Shown here: piece by piece, positions 47,137 to 55,825 of the stretch
How positions within the stretch are numbered: position 1 is the first letter of the stretch
Layout: each line of letters begins with the position of its first letter
Assembly: GCF_006088715.1 (NCBI RefSeq)
Contig: NZ_CP030771.1
Coordinates: 248,001 to 312,000 of the forward strand
Source of the DNA: Streptomyces sp. YIM 121038
GTDB lineage: Bacteria; Actinomycetota; Actinomycetes; Streptomycetales; Streptomycetaceae
DNA: 64,000 nt
Reading direction: 5' to 3'
Position numbers and translations under genes: made by a program
Notes under the pieces: generated by a model
Told to the model about the DNA's origin: nothing
Database searches by the model: none
Seen by the model: the letters and a program-made list of their open reading frames with translations, nothing else

Positions 47137-49011
47137 CTACTCGGCCCGCGGCGGCTGTGGGTTCTCAGCCGTGTCGTCGGCGGCGGCCCGGCGGGCGCGG
47201 TGGAACGCGCCGAACCGGTCCCCGATGCTCTGCCCGGAGCGGTGCCGTTCGTCCGGCGAGGCGCTGCTCGCGCCGGTCCGCTCGGCGTCGGGGCCGGTCT
47301 GCTGGGCGTCCTGCCGCTCGCTGGAGTGCCGGTTGTCGGGGTGCCGTTCCGCGGTGCGCCGTTCGGTCGCGGCGTGCGCGGCGGCCATCGTGCGGCCGGG
47401 CCGCCGCACGGGCAAGCCGCCGGGGGTGGCCTGCGGGGCGCCGGGGGCCTCGGGACCGTCCGCGGGGCCCTGCTCCGGAAGCACCGGCGACACCGGGCCC
47501 GCCGAAGCGGGCGCCGACGGCAGGGACGCGGAAGGGCCCGCCTCGGTGGCCTCCGGCCCGACGGCCTGTCCGGGTGCCGGGAGGGCCGGGGCCTCGGTGA
47601 CGGAGGCCTCGATCGAAGGGGCCTCCGCCGAAGGGGCCGCCACCGTGCGGGCGCTGTCCGGCTGGGGCTGCTGCGCCAGGAGCTGCGGGGGGAGCAGGAT
47701 GACGACGCCGGTGCCGCCGCGCGAGGAGGGGCGGAAGTTCACGCTGACGCCGTACTTGACGGCCAGTCGGCCGACGACGGCGAGGCCGAGCCGGGTGCCC
47801 TGGAGCAGCGCGAGGTCGGCGGCCTGCCCGGACACGGACTCCTTGGCGCGGCGCAGCGCCGCCTCGGACATGCGCAGGCCGCTGTCCTCGATGGTGACGA
47901 CGACGCCGGTGCGCGACTCCTCGACGTAGACGTGGACCTCGTCGGTGGGCGGCGAGAAGTTCGCGGCGTTGTCCATCAGTTCGGCCAGCAGGTGCATGAC
48001 GCCTTCGGCGGCGAAGCCGACCACGGCGGCCTTGGTGGAGCTGTGCAGCCGTACGCGCTGATAGGCGGCGATGCGTCCGACGGCGCCGCGCAGGATGCTC
48101 TCCATGACGATGGGCTTGTTCCAGGCGCGGCTGGAGCGGCCGCCCATCAGGAGCGCGAGCCGGTCGGTCATCAGGCCGAGCTGGGACGTGCTGTGGTCGA
48201 GCCTGAGCAGGTCGCCGAAGACGTCCTCGCCGTGGCGGTCCTGCATCTCGCGCAGGTCGGCGAGCATGCTGACGGACTTCGCCTGCACCCGGCTCAGCGC
48301 CTTCGCGCTCGCGGTCTGGGCGGCGGCCGCGCGCCGCTCGCTCAGGGCGAGTTCCCGCACGGCGGCCTCGGTGAGGTCGCGCAGCGTGGGGTCGGCGGGC
48401 CAGGTCACGTTCGCGAGGACGCGGTCCGCCGAGGCGCCGCCGCGCAGCGCGCCGACGACCGCGGGCAGGGTCTCGGTGGCGAGCAGCCGTACGTCGTCGG
48501 TCACCCGGGTCAGGTCACCGGCCGTGTGGTGCTGGGCGGCGGCCGCGCCCGCGGCGCGGCCCTCGGCGTCGGCGAGGAGGGTGACGCAGACGTTCAGGAG
48601 CTCGCGGTACGCCGGTTCGGCCGGGGGCCGGGTCTGGTGCAGGGCGTCCTGCGGGCCCGCGCCGTCGCGCAGGGACCGGGCCACGGTCGGCAGGGTCACC
48701 TGCGCCATGTGGATCACTTCGGCGCCCCGGGCGCCCAACTGCGTCTGCGCGCCGGTCAGCTGGCTCTCCAGCTGCGCGGCGTGCGCCCGCAGCCGGGCCG
48801 CGCCCGCGCGCCCCGTCCAGACGACGACGGCCAGGAGCAGCCAGCCGACCACGGCCACGGCGGCCACCCAGCCGCGGGCGGCCGACGGCGCGAGCCCCGC
48901 CGCCACGGCTCCCGCCACGGCGGCCGCCCCGAGCAGGAGCAGCGGTAGCGAGGACGCCGTTCGCGGAGTGCCGGCTATGCCGGACGGACGCCCATCAGCG
49001 GACAAAGTCAT
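47137..49011 (-). CDS. cvnA: Conservon sensor-kinase-like protein CvnA
   Basis: The 624-residue protein has two N-terminal membrane helices (about residues 20-37 and 43-65) with almost no external loop, a long coiled-coil region (about 75-260), a degenerate dimerisation helix with LLRLDHSTSQLGLM and a histidine-kinase-type ATPase domain with the N box LMDNAANFSPPTD and LGLAVVGRLA. A Pro/Ala/Glu-rich tail follows (about 410-624). CvnA proteins resemble nitrate-sensor-type kinases with no partner response regulator; the signal is unknown. ATG 49011 follows GAGGGGT. It opens the operon. Confidence 0.92.
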   Translation of the reverse strand: MTLSADGRPSGIAGTPRTASSLPLLLLGAAAVAGAVAAGLAPSAARGWVAAVAVVGWLLLAVVVWTGRAGAARLRAHAAQLESQLTGAQTQLGARGAEVIHMAQVTLPTVARSLRDGAGPQDALHQTRPPAEPAYRELLNVCVTLLADAEGRAAGAAAAQHHTAGDLTRVTDDVRLLATETLPAVVGALRGGASADRVLANVTWPADPTLRDLTEAAVRELALSERRAAAAQTASAKALSRVQAKSVSMLADLREMQDRHGEDVFGDLLRLDHSTSQLGLMTDRLALLMGGRSSRAWNKPIVMESILRGAVGRIAAYQRVRLHSSTKAAVVGFAAEGVMHLLAELMDNAANFSPPTDEVHVYVEESRTGVVVTIEDSGLRMSEAALRRAKESVSGQAADLALLQGTRLGLAVVGRLAVKYGVSVNFRPSSRGGTGVVILLPPQLLAQQPQPDSARTVAAPSAEAPSIEASVTEAPALPAPGQAVGPEATEAGPSASLPSAPASAGPVSPVLPEQGPADGPEAPGAPQATPGGLPVRRPGRTMAAAHAATERRTAERHPDNRHSSERQDAQQTGPDAERTGASSASPDERHRSGQSIGDRFGAFHRARRAAADDTAENPQPPRAE

Positions 49012-49472
49012 TCCGTGACCCCTCGGTCTCGGCACGGGGATGCAGGCTGTCGGCCCGCCCTCACATCGGTGCCGTCGCGAAGGAGGCCCGCTTCGGGCCG
49101 CGGCCCTCCGACGGCTGCGCATGGTCATGCTAATCGCAAGATCGTGTGGCTGTGGCAAGCACCCTGAACTGGAGCCTCCGCCTAGCGGCGTTCGTCGCGA
49201 AAGGAGCCCGCGGCGCCGGGCATGTGTTATAGGGCCCGCCGCCGGTTTTCGGCGCGCGGGCCGCACCCGCCCTGTCGAGCCGAACGTTTCTGCACTCCGT
49301 CAGATGCCCTTCCCCCGCGCCCCGTAGAAGAACACCCCCACTCAAGTCCGGACAGCGGGCGACTATTTTCAGCCGCACGGGGCGCGTGCGGCGATCTCGG
49401 CCCCGGCACCGCACGCGCCCACCCGCTGTCTCGTACCGTCAGATGCCACGCCCCGTCAGACGCCCCGCCCCG
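49012..49472. other. Non-coding gap between conservon and second biosynthetic locus
   Basis: This 461-bp region lies upstream of cvnA and downstream of asnB, both leftward. No gene is convincing. It should contain the conservon promoter; A/T-rich patches near 49110-49150 are the likeliest place. No strong hairpin follows the asnB stop. Confidence 0.5.
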
Positions 49473-51317
49473 TCAGAGCAGCAGCCGCGGGCTGTAGAGG
49501 TCGATCCAGGTGTGGAGGTCGAGGAACTTCTCCAGTGCGGCCCGGAGCGCCTGGGGGCGCGGATGGTCGGTGGGGCCGACGTGCGCGGCGCGGGTGGCCG
49601 CCGCCCGGTCGAACAGGGCGAAGACCTGGTGGTCCGGGTCAGCCAGGACGTCGCGCACCTGCCTCTGGAGCGCGGGGACGTAGTGCCGGTCCTGCGTCAT
49701 CGGGTAGGGGCTCTTCCGCCGCATGAGCACACCGTCGGGTACGACGTGGCGTGCCGCGGCCCGCAGCACGCTCTTCTCCCTGTTCTGCGCGGTGTGCAGG
49801 GACCAGGGGACGTTGAAGGCGTACTCCGCGATGCGGTGGTCGCAGAACGGCACCCGCACTTCCAGTCCCACGGCCATGCTGAGCCGGTCCTTGCGCTCCA
49901 GCATGCCGGTGAGGCTGCGGGTGAGGTGCAGATGGAGCAGTTCGCGTGACCGACGTTGCGCGGGGCTCTCGCCGTCGAGCGCCGGGGTCGCGGCGAGGGC
50001 TTCGCGGTAGCGGTACGCCGCGTACCCGGGCAGGTCGAGGACCGGCGCCAGGTCCTCGGGCAGGAAGGCGCGCTCCTGCCGTGTCCGGCCGAGCGCGGCC
50101 GTCAGCCAGGGAAAGCCCGCGGTCTCCCGCAGGGCGGGGTCGTGGAACCACCAGTAGCCGCCGAACATCTCGTCGGCGCCCTCTCCGGACAGCGCGACTG
50201 TGGACTGCTCGCGTATCGCGGTGAAGAGCTGGAGCAGGGAGTGGTCCATGTCTCCGCAGCCGATGGGGAGGTCCCGGGCGCGGACGGCAGTGCGGCGTAC
50301 GTCGGGCCTCGCGAGGTCGCCTGCGTCCAGCACGATGTCGGTGTGATCGGTGTCGAGGTGCTTGACGACCTCGTGGACGTGGGGCGCGTCGGGGCTGACG
50401 TTGTGGTGGTCGGGCGTGAAGTGGTCGGTGTGTCCCTGGAAGTCCACGGAGAAGGTGCGCAGCCGCTCTCCGTACCCGCTCAGGGTGTCGGCCGCGAACC
50501 CGGCGATCGCGCTCGAATCGAGCCCCCCGGACAGGAGCAGGCAGCGCGGCACGTCCGCGACGAGCTGCTCGCGCACCGAGCCGCTGAGGAGTTCCTCGAC
50601 GTGTGCGGTGGTCGCGTCCGGGTCCTCGGTGTGGGGCCTGGCGGTCAGGCTCCAGTACGTGCGCTCGCGTGCGCCGCGGCGGTCGAGCGTCAGGAGGGAG
50701 GCGGGGCGCAGTTCCCGCATCCCGCGCCAGATCGCCGCGCCCGGCGTCTTCACGCCGAGGAAGATCTCGCGCAGCCCGTCGTGGTCGACGGCGGCCTCGA
50801 CCGACGGATGCGCGAGGAGGGCCTTGGGCTCGGAGCCGAACAGGAGGCCGTGCGGCGTGCGGTAGTAGTAGAGGGGCTTGATGCCCAGGCGGTCACGGAC
50901 CAACAGGAGGCGGTCGGTGCGGCCGTCCCAGATCCCGAAGGCGTACATGCCCCTCAGGTGCTCGACGAGGCGGTCCCCCCACTCCAGGTAGGCCCGCAGG
51001 ACCACTTCGGTGTCGCCGACGGTACGGAAGTGGTGACCGCGGCCGCGCAGCTCCTGTCGTAGGGCGACGAAGTTGTAGACCTCTCCGCTGTAGGTCATGA
51101 CCACGGGTCCGTCCGGCGTCGCCGCGGTCATCGGCTGTGCGCCTCCGTCGAGGTCGATGACCGCCAGGCGCTGGTGCCCCAGCGCGGCGTGCCGGCCGGT
51201 CCAGGTCCCCGAGGCGTCGGGGCCCCTGGTGCGCAGCGACCGGGTCATGTCGAGGACGGTCTCTTCCTGATGGGTGAGGTCGGCGTCGAACGCGACCCAT
51301 CCCGCGATGCCGCACAT
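49473..51317 (-). CDS. asnB: Glutamine-dependent asparagine synthetase
   Basis: The 614-residue AsnB-type enzyme has an intact glutaminase domain with nucleophile Cys2 (MCGIAGW) and RTRGPDASG, and a synthetase domain with the pyrophosphate loop LLSGGLDSSAIAGF and ALSGEGADEMFGGY. It lacks the Tyr/Glu dyad logic of beta-lactam synthetase and should transfer an amide to a carboxylate. ATG 51317 follows GGGGAGA; a longer frame to 51560 only adds low complexity. It ends a seven-gene leftward operon. In a biosynthetic locus it could supply Asn or form a terminal amide, as OxyD-type enzymes do with malonate. Confidence 0.9.
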   Translation of the reverse strand: MCGIAGWVAFDADLTHQEETVLDMTRSLRTRGPDASGTWTGRHAALGHQRLAVIDLDGGAQPMTAATPDGPVVMTYSGEVYNFVALRQELRGRGHHFRTVGDTEVVLRAYLEWGDRLVEHLRGMYAFGIWDGRTDRLLLVRDRLGIKPLYYYRTPHGLLFGSEPKALLAHPSVEAAVDHDGLREIFLGVKTPGAAIWRGMRELRPASLLTLDRRGARERTYWSLTARPHTEDPDATTAHVEELLSGSVREQLVADVPRCLLLSGGLDSSAIAGFAADTLSGYGERLRTFSVDFQGHTDHFTPDHHNVSPDAPHVHEVVKHLDTDHTDIVLDAGDLARPDVRRTAVRARDLPIGCGDMDHSLLQLFTAIREQSTVALSGEGADEMFGGYWWFHDPALRETAGFPWLTAALGRTRQERAFLPEDLAPVLDLPGYAAYRYREALAATPALDGESPAQRRSRELLHLHLTRSLTGMLERKDRLSMAVGLEVRVPFCDHRIAEYAFNVPWSLHTAQNREKSVLRAAARHVVPDGVLMRRKSPYPMTQDRHYVPALQRQVRDVLADPDHQVFALFDRAAATRAAHVGPTDHPRPQALRAALEKFLDLHTWIDLYSPRLLL

Positions 51318-51384
51318 CAGGTCTCCCCGTTTCGTCGTTCGGCCGTGGCTCCGGGACTCGTGCTGGACGGTGGAGGCGCGGCCA

Positions 51385-51807
51385 TCAGTCGACGAAGACG
51401 TGGTCGCCCCGCATGGTGTCGCTGCCGGGAGGCGGCTCGGCCGGGTCGGACCCCAGTGCGCGGATCTTGTTGTCGTGGTCGACGTGGACGACCTTGGGCG
51501 CGAAGCGGGCCGCGTCCTCGTCGGGGACGTGGGCGTAGGCGATGATGATGACGAGGTCACCGGGGCTGATCAGCCGGGCCGCCGCGCCGTTGATGCCGAC
51601 GACGCCGGTGCCGCGCGGGCCTTCGATGAGGTAGGTGGACAGACGGCTGCCGTTGTTGATGTCGACGATGTCGACCTTCTCCCCGGGCAGGAGGTCGGCC
51701 GCGTCCATCAGATCGCGGTCCAGGGTCAGCGATCCGACGTAGTGCAGATCTGCCTGAGTGACGGTGGCCCGATGGACCTTGGACTTGAACAGGGTGCGGT
51801 AGTACAT
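51385..51807 (-). CDS. panD: Aspartate 1-decarboxylase
   Basis: The 140-residue proenzyme has the PanD self-cleavage site in [10 protein letters not shown]: cleavage between Gly24 and Ser25 makes the pyruvoyl cofactor. K9 in [12 protein letters not shown] and Y58 in RLSTYLIEG are also kept, so it should make beta-alanine from L-aspartate. ATG 51807 matches the usual PanD start. Its place between asnB and an aldehyde dehydrogenase gene in a polyketide-type locus suggests beta-alanine as a building block, though an extra copy for pantetheine supply is possible. Confidence 0.93.
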   Translation of the reverse strand: MYYRTLFKSKVHRATVTQADLHYVGSLTLDRDLMDAADLLPGEKVDIVDINNGSRLSTYLIEGPRGTGVVGINGAAARLISPGDLVIIIAYAHVPDEDAARFAPKVVHVDHDNKIRALGSDPAEPPPGSDTMRGDHVFVD

Positions 51808-51820
51808 GGTGTCTGCCTTT

Positions 51821-51856
51821 CTCATGCGGTGTTCCGGTCTCATGCGGTGTTCCGGC
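51821..51856. repeat. 18-bp direct tandem repeat ahead of panD
   Basis: Two 18-bp units (51821-51838 and 51839-51856) differing only in the last base lie directly upstream of the panD ribosome site, between panD and the aldehyde dehydrogenase gene. Confidence 0.85.
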
Positions 51857-51887
51857 GCGGGGAGGTCGCCCGCGGGTGTGCGGTGGA

Positions 51888-53306
51888 TCAGCTCTGTACG
51901 GCCTTGGTCTCCAGGAACTCCTCAAGGCCCGCGGTGCCGCCCTCGCGGCCGTTTCCCGACTGCTTGTAGCCGCCGAAGGGGGCGTTGGGGTCGAAGGGCG
52001 CTCCGTTGACCTGCACCTGTCCGGCGCGCAGTGCGCGGGCCACGGCGAAGGCGCGGTCCTCGTCGGCCGACCACACGGCTGCGGCCAGGCCGTACACCGT
52101 GTCGTCGGCGATCCGCAGGGCCTCTTCCTCGGTGTCGTACGCCTCGATGGCGAGGACGGGACCGAATACCTCGTCGTGGTGCAGGGCCATGTCCGGGGAG
52201 ACGCGCGACAGCACGGTGGGGCGCACGAAGAATCCCCGGGGCAGGTCGGCGGGCGGGTCCTCTCCCCCGGTGACGAGGACGGCTCCGGCGGCCCGGGCGG
52301 CGGTGATGTGGCGCCGTACCCGCTGGAGTTGTACGGCGGACACCAGTGGCCCCAGCCGCGTCCGCTCGTCCTTGGGGTCTCCCGGTGCCCAGCCGGAGGC
52401 CGTGTGGCGGGCCAGTTCCTCCACCTCGGCGAGGGCGGGGCGGGGCACGATCAGCCGAGTGAGGGCGGAGCAGGTCTGGCCGTTGTTGAGGAACGCCGAC
52501 GCCATGACCGCGGGGACGACACGGGCCGGGTGGGCGTCGGCGAGCATGACCGCGGGGCTCTTGCCGCCGAGTTCGAGCGTGACCTTCTTCAGGGTCTGCG
52601 CGGCCAGGACGCTGACCCTGCGGCCGGTGCGCGTGGACCCGGTGAGGGAGACCACGTCGACTCCGGGGTGGGCCGCCAGGGCCTCGCCCGCCCGCGGTCC
52701 GCTGCCGCCGACGAGGTTGAACACCCCGGGAGGCAGCCCGGCGGAGGCGATGACGTCGGTCAGCTCCCAGACGCCCAGGGGGGCGACCTCGCTGGGCTTG
52801 AGGACCACGGTGTTGCCCGCGGCCAGCGCGTAGGCGACCTTCGCCGCCGCCTGGTGGACCGGGTAGTTCCACGGGGTGACGGCCGCGACCACCCCGTAGG
52901 GCTCGCGGAGGAGCCGTGAGGGTCCCTGTTGCCGCTCGAAGGGGTACGCCAGGGCCGTACGGGCGGCGTGGTGGAAGCTGTTGACGGGCAACGTGACCTG
53001 TACGGCCCGGGAGAAGGACAGCGGGGTGCCGACGTCCCGGGTGATCAGCTGGGCCAGGGCCTCCGTGCGGCGGCCGAGCTCCGCGGCGATGGCGCGCAGA
53101 TGCCCGGCCCGCTCCTCCACGGCCGTGGCCGCCCACCCGTCGGCGGCGGCGCGTGCCGCGCGCACGGCGGCGTCGACGTCCCGCTCGGTGGCGTCGGGCA
53201 CGGAGGCCAGCGGCTCCTCCGTCGTGGGGTCGACGACGGTGAGCGAGCCGGTGTGGTGGGACGGTACCCAGGCCCCGTCGATGTACAGACGGTCGTAGGC
53301 GGGCAT
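51888..53306 (-). CDS. NAD(P)-dependent aldehyde dehydrogenase
   Basis: This 472-residue ALDH has the complete set: [12 protein letters not shown] (catalytic-region Asn), the coenzyme loop [13 protein letters not shown], general base Glu in TLELGGKSP and nucleophile Cys in [11 protein letters not shown]. The C-terminal [15 protein letters not shown] is standard. ATG 53306 follows GAGGAG. It lies 10 bp after the esterase gene. It probably oxidises an aldehyde intermediate to the acid within this pathway; the substrate is unknown. Confidence 0.94.
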   Translation of the reverse strand: MPAYDRLYIDGAWVPSHHTGSLTVVDPTTEEPLASVPDATERDVDAAVRAARAAADGWAATAVEERAGHLRAIAAELGRRTEALAQLITRDVGTPLSFSRAVQVTLPVNSFHHAARTALAYPFERQQGPSRLLREPYGVVAAVTPWNYPVHQAAAKVAYALAAGNTVVLKPSEVAPLGVWELTDVIASAGLPPGVFNLVGGSGPRAGEALAAHPGVDVVSLTGSTRTGRRVSVLAAQTLKKVTLELGGKSPAVMLADAHPARVVPAVMASAFLNNGQTCSALTRLIVPRPALAEVEELARHTASGWAPGDPKDERTRLGPLVSAVQLQRVRRHITAARAAGAVLVTGGEDPPADLPRGFFVRPTVLSRVSPDMALHHDEVFGPVLAIEAYDTEEEALRIADDTVYGLAAAVWSADEDRAFAVARALRAGQVQVNGAPFDPNAPFGGYKQSGNGREGGTAGLEEFLETKAVQS

Positions 53307-53316
53307 GTGGATCTCC

Positions 53317-54282
53317 TCAGCCGGCACGGCCCGGGGCCACGCCCTCGGTGGGGAAGCGGTCGTGCAGCCACGCGGTGATGTCGGCCCGCGCCCGGGCCGC
53401 GGCGGACGACTCGCACATCAGGAAGAAGACGTGCAGGGCGCCGTCGTAGCGCCGGACGGTGCCGGGGACGCCGCTGGTGCGCAGGAAGTGGCCGTAGGCC
53501 GTCGCCTCGTCCCGCAGCGGGTCGTACTCCGCGACCAGGATGAGGGCGGGAGGAAGCCCCGTGCGCTCCTCGGCGAGCAGCGGCGCCGCGTACGGATGCG
53601 CCGCGTCCTGCGGGGAGGCGAGGTAGAGGTCCCAGAAGTGGGCCATGGCGGCACGGGTGTTGAGGTACCCCGTGGCGTACCGCCGGTAGGAGACGAAGGG
53701 AGAGTCCGCCTCCGGAGCGAGGCTCGGGCAGATCAGCAGCTGCGCGGCGATCGCGGGTCCGCCGCGGTCCCTGGACATCAGGCAGGCCGCCGCTGCCAGG
53801 TTGCCTCCCGCGCTCTCCCCCGCGACCACGAGGCGCCCGGGATCGGCACCGAGGTCCTCCGCCCGCTCCGCGAGGGCGGTGATCGCGGCGTACGCGTCCT
53901 CGGCGGGGCCGGGGAACTGGGTCTCCGGGGCACGCCGGTACTCCACGCTGGCCACGACCGCGCCGCACGCGTTGGCCAGCCTCCGCAGTGGCTTGTCCAC
54001 CAGCTCCACGTCTCCGGCGATCCAGCCGCCGCCGTGGAAGAACACCATCAGCGGACGGGGACCGGGGCGCGCGGAAGGGTGGTAGACGCGCACCGGGAGC
54101 AATCCCGCCGGGCCCGGCACACGGGTTTCGGTGATCGCCGCGACCGGCTCGGCCTCGCCCTGGACCTGGCGCAGGCCGCCCAGCAACTCGCGGACCGCGG
54201 GCACGCCGACCGATTCCAGAGGGGGCATGCGCAGCCGGGAGAGGTGCTCCAGTAACGCCGCGGCTTGCGGGTGCAAGGGCAT
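53317..54282 (-). CDS. HSL-family alpha/beta hydrolase (esterase)
   Basis: The 321-residue esterase of the hormone-sensitive-lipase family has the oxyanion motif FFHGGGWIAG (about residues 80-89), nucleophile GESAGGN (Ser about 153), acid in VAEYDPLRDEA and His in YDGALHVFF. It lies between the FAD monooxygenase and aldehyde dehydrogenase genes, 40 and 10 bp away. Next to a Baeyer-Villiger-type enzyme, an esterase is expected to open the ester or lactone product. Confidence 0.9.
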   Translation of the reverse strand: MPLHPQAAALLEHLSRLRMPPLESVGVPAVRELLGGLRQVQGEAEPVAAITETRVPGPAGLLPVRVYHPSARPGPRPLMVFFHGGGWIAGDVELVDKPLRRLANACGAVVASVEYRRAPETQFPGPAEDAYAAITALAERAEDLGADPGRLVVAGESAGGNLAAAACLMSRDRGGPAIAAQLLICPSLAPEADSPFVSYRRYATGYLNTRAAMAHFWDLYLASPQDAAHPYAAPLLAEERTGLPPALILVAEYDPLRDEATAYGHFLRTSGVPGTVRRYDGALHVFFLMCESSAAARARADITAWLHDRFPTEGVAPGRAG

Positions 54283-54322
54283 GGGGACTCCTACGGTGAC
54301 GTCAGAGGGTGCGCGGACGGCT

Positions 54323-55825
54323 TCAGGTCCGCGGCGCGTGGGCGTGGTGGTCCGCGGGATCGGCGGGCCGGTAGTGGGCCAGGTTCACCCGGCGGGTGCG
54401 GCGGCGGTACTCGGCCGTCTGGCCGGGCCAGTTGGTGGTGACGGAGGCGTTCTTGCCCCGGTACCAGTTGCGGCAGGTCGACCAGACGGTGGACCGCAGG
54501 CGGTGGCGCATCTCCGCCGTGAAGACGTCCTCGGCATCGGCGCGCACGTCGAGCAGTTCACGGGTGCCCCGGCCGATGACGCGCAGCGCGTCGAGGACGT
54601 AGCGGATCTGGCTCTCGACCATGTAGACGACGCTCCCGGCGCCGACGTTGGTGTGCGGTCCGTACAGGACGAACATGTTGGGGAAGCCGGGCACGGTCAT
54701 CCCCAAGTACGCCCTGGCCCCGTCGCGCCAGTGGTCGGCGAGTGCGCGCCCCTCGCGGCCGGTGATGTGCAGCGACGCCAGGAAGTCCGTGGCCGAGAAG
54801 CCGGTGGCCTGGATGATGACGTCGACCGGATGCTCCCGGCCGTTCTCGGTGCGGATCGCGTCCTCGGTGAGGTCCGCGACGGGGTCGGTGACGAGCTCGA
54901 CGTGGGGTTCGTTGAAGACGGGGTAGTAGTCGCTGGAGATCCCGATCCGCTTGCAGCCCACCTCGTCGCGCGGGGTGAGGCGCTCGCGGACCGCGGGGTC
55001 GTGGACCTGTCTGCGCAGTTGGGCCGCGCAGCCGAAGGCGGTGAATCCCCGGGTCCGCCACCGCCGGGTCAGGCCGGGCACGGTCAGCTCGTTGAACAGC
55101 CACCACCCGAGCCGTGCCGCCTTCGCCCCGAGTCGGCCGCGGGCGCCCGGCCCGGGGCGGTAGGCGCGCTGCCAGCGGGGCACCACGTAGGGGGCGGAGC
55201 GCTGGAACACCGTCAGGTGCGCTGCCTGCCGCGCCACCTGGGGCACGATCTGCAGGGCGCTCGCGCCGGTCCCGATCACCGCGACTCTGCGGTGGGCCAG
55301 GTCGAGGCCGTGGTCCCAGCGTGCCGAGTGGACGATCCGCCCCGTGAAGCGCTCGCTGCCGGGCAGTCGGGGCGCGGCGGGGCGGCTCAACTGGCCGCAG
55401 GCAGGCACCAGGACGTCCGCCTCGTGGATCTCACCGGTCCGGGTGCGCAGCCGCCAGCGCCGGGTGCGCTCGTCGAAGTGGGCCGAGCGGACCTCGGTCC
55501 CCAGGCGCAGATGGCCGCGCAGCTGGTGGGCGTCCGCGCAGCCGCGCAGATAGTCCAGGATCTCCCGCTGTCCGGCGTAGCGTTGTGACCAGGCGTGCGG
55601 CGCGAACGAGTAGGAGTACAGCGGGGCGGGGATGTCGCAGGCGGCGCCGGGGTAGGTGTTGTCGCGCCACACCCCGCCGATGTCGTCGGCCCGCTCCAGG
55701 ATCGTGAAGTCGTGGTGGCCTGCCCGCTTGAGGGCCATGCCCAGGCCGAGGCCGCTGATGCCCGCTCCGACGATGACCACCTGGACCGGACGGCCGTGGT
55801 GCCGAGCGCGGCGGGAGCGGTTCAC
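54323..55825 (-). CDS. Flavin-containing/Baeyer-Villiger-type monooxygenase
   Basis: The 500-residue class B flavin monooxygenase has an FAD motif VVIVGAGISGLGLGMAL (residues 14-30), a second Rossmann motif for NADPH VAVIGTGASALQIV (about 175-188) and the linker motif IIQATGFSATDF. GTG 55825 overlaps the stop of the preceding gene (GTGA), which decides the start; the longer frame to 56074 is shadow sequence. The Baeyer-Villiger signature FxGxxxHxxxW appears as FTGRIVHSARWDH, which supports ketone-to-ester chemistry over N- or S-oxidation. Confidence 0.88.
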   Translation of the reverse strand: MNRSRRARHHGRPVQVVIVGAGISGLGLGMALKRAGHHDFTILERADDIGGVWRDNTYPGAACDIPAPLYSYSFAPHAWSQRYAGQREILDYLRGCADAHQLRGHLRLGTEVRSAHFDERTRRWRLRTRTGEIHEADVLVPACGQLSRPAAPRLPGSERFTGRIVHSARWDHGLDLAHRRVAVIGTGASALQIVPQVARQAAHLTVFQRSAPYVVPRWQRAYRPGPGARGRLGAKAARLGWWLFNELTVPGLTRRWRTRGFTAFGCAAQLRRQVHDPAVRERLTPRDEVGCKRIGISSDYYPVFNEPHVELVTDPVADLTEDAIRTENGREHPVDVIIQATGFSATDFLASLHITGREGRALADHWRDGARAYLGMTVPGFPNMFVLYGPHTNVGAGSVVYMVESQIRYVLDALRVIGRGTRELLDVRADAEDVFTAEMRHRLRSTVWSTCRNWYRGKNASVTTNWPGQTAEYRRRTRRVNLAHYRPADPADHHAHAPRT

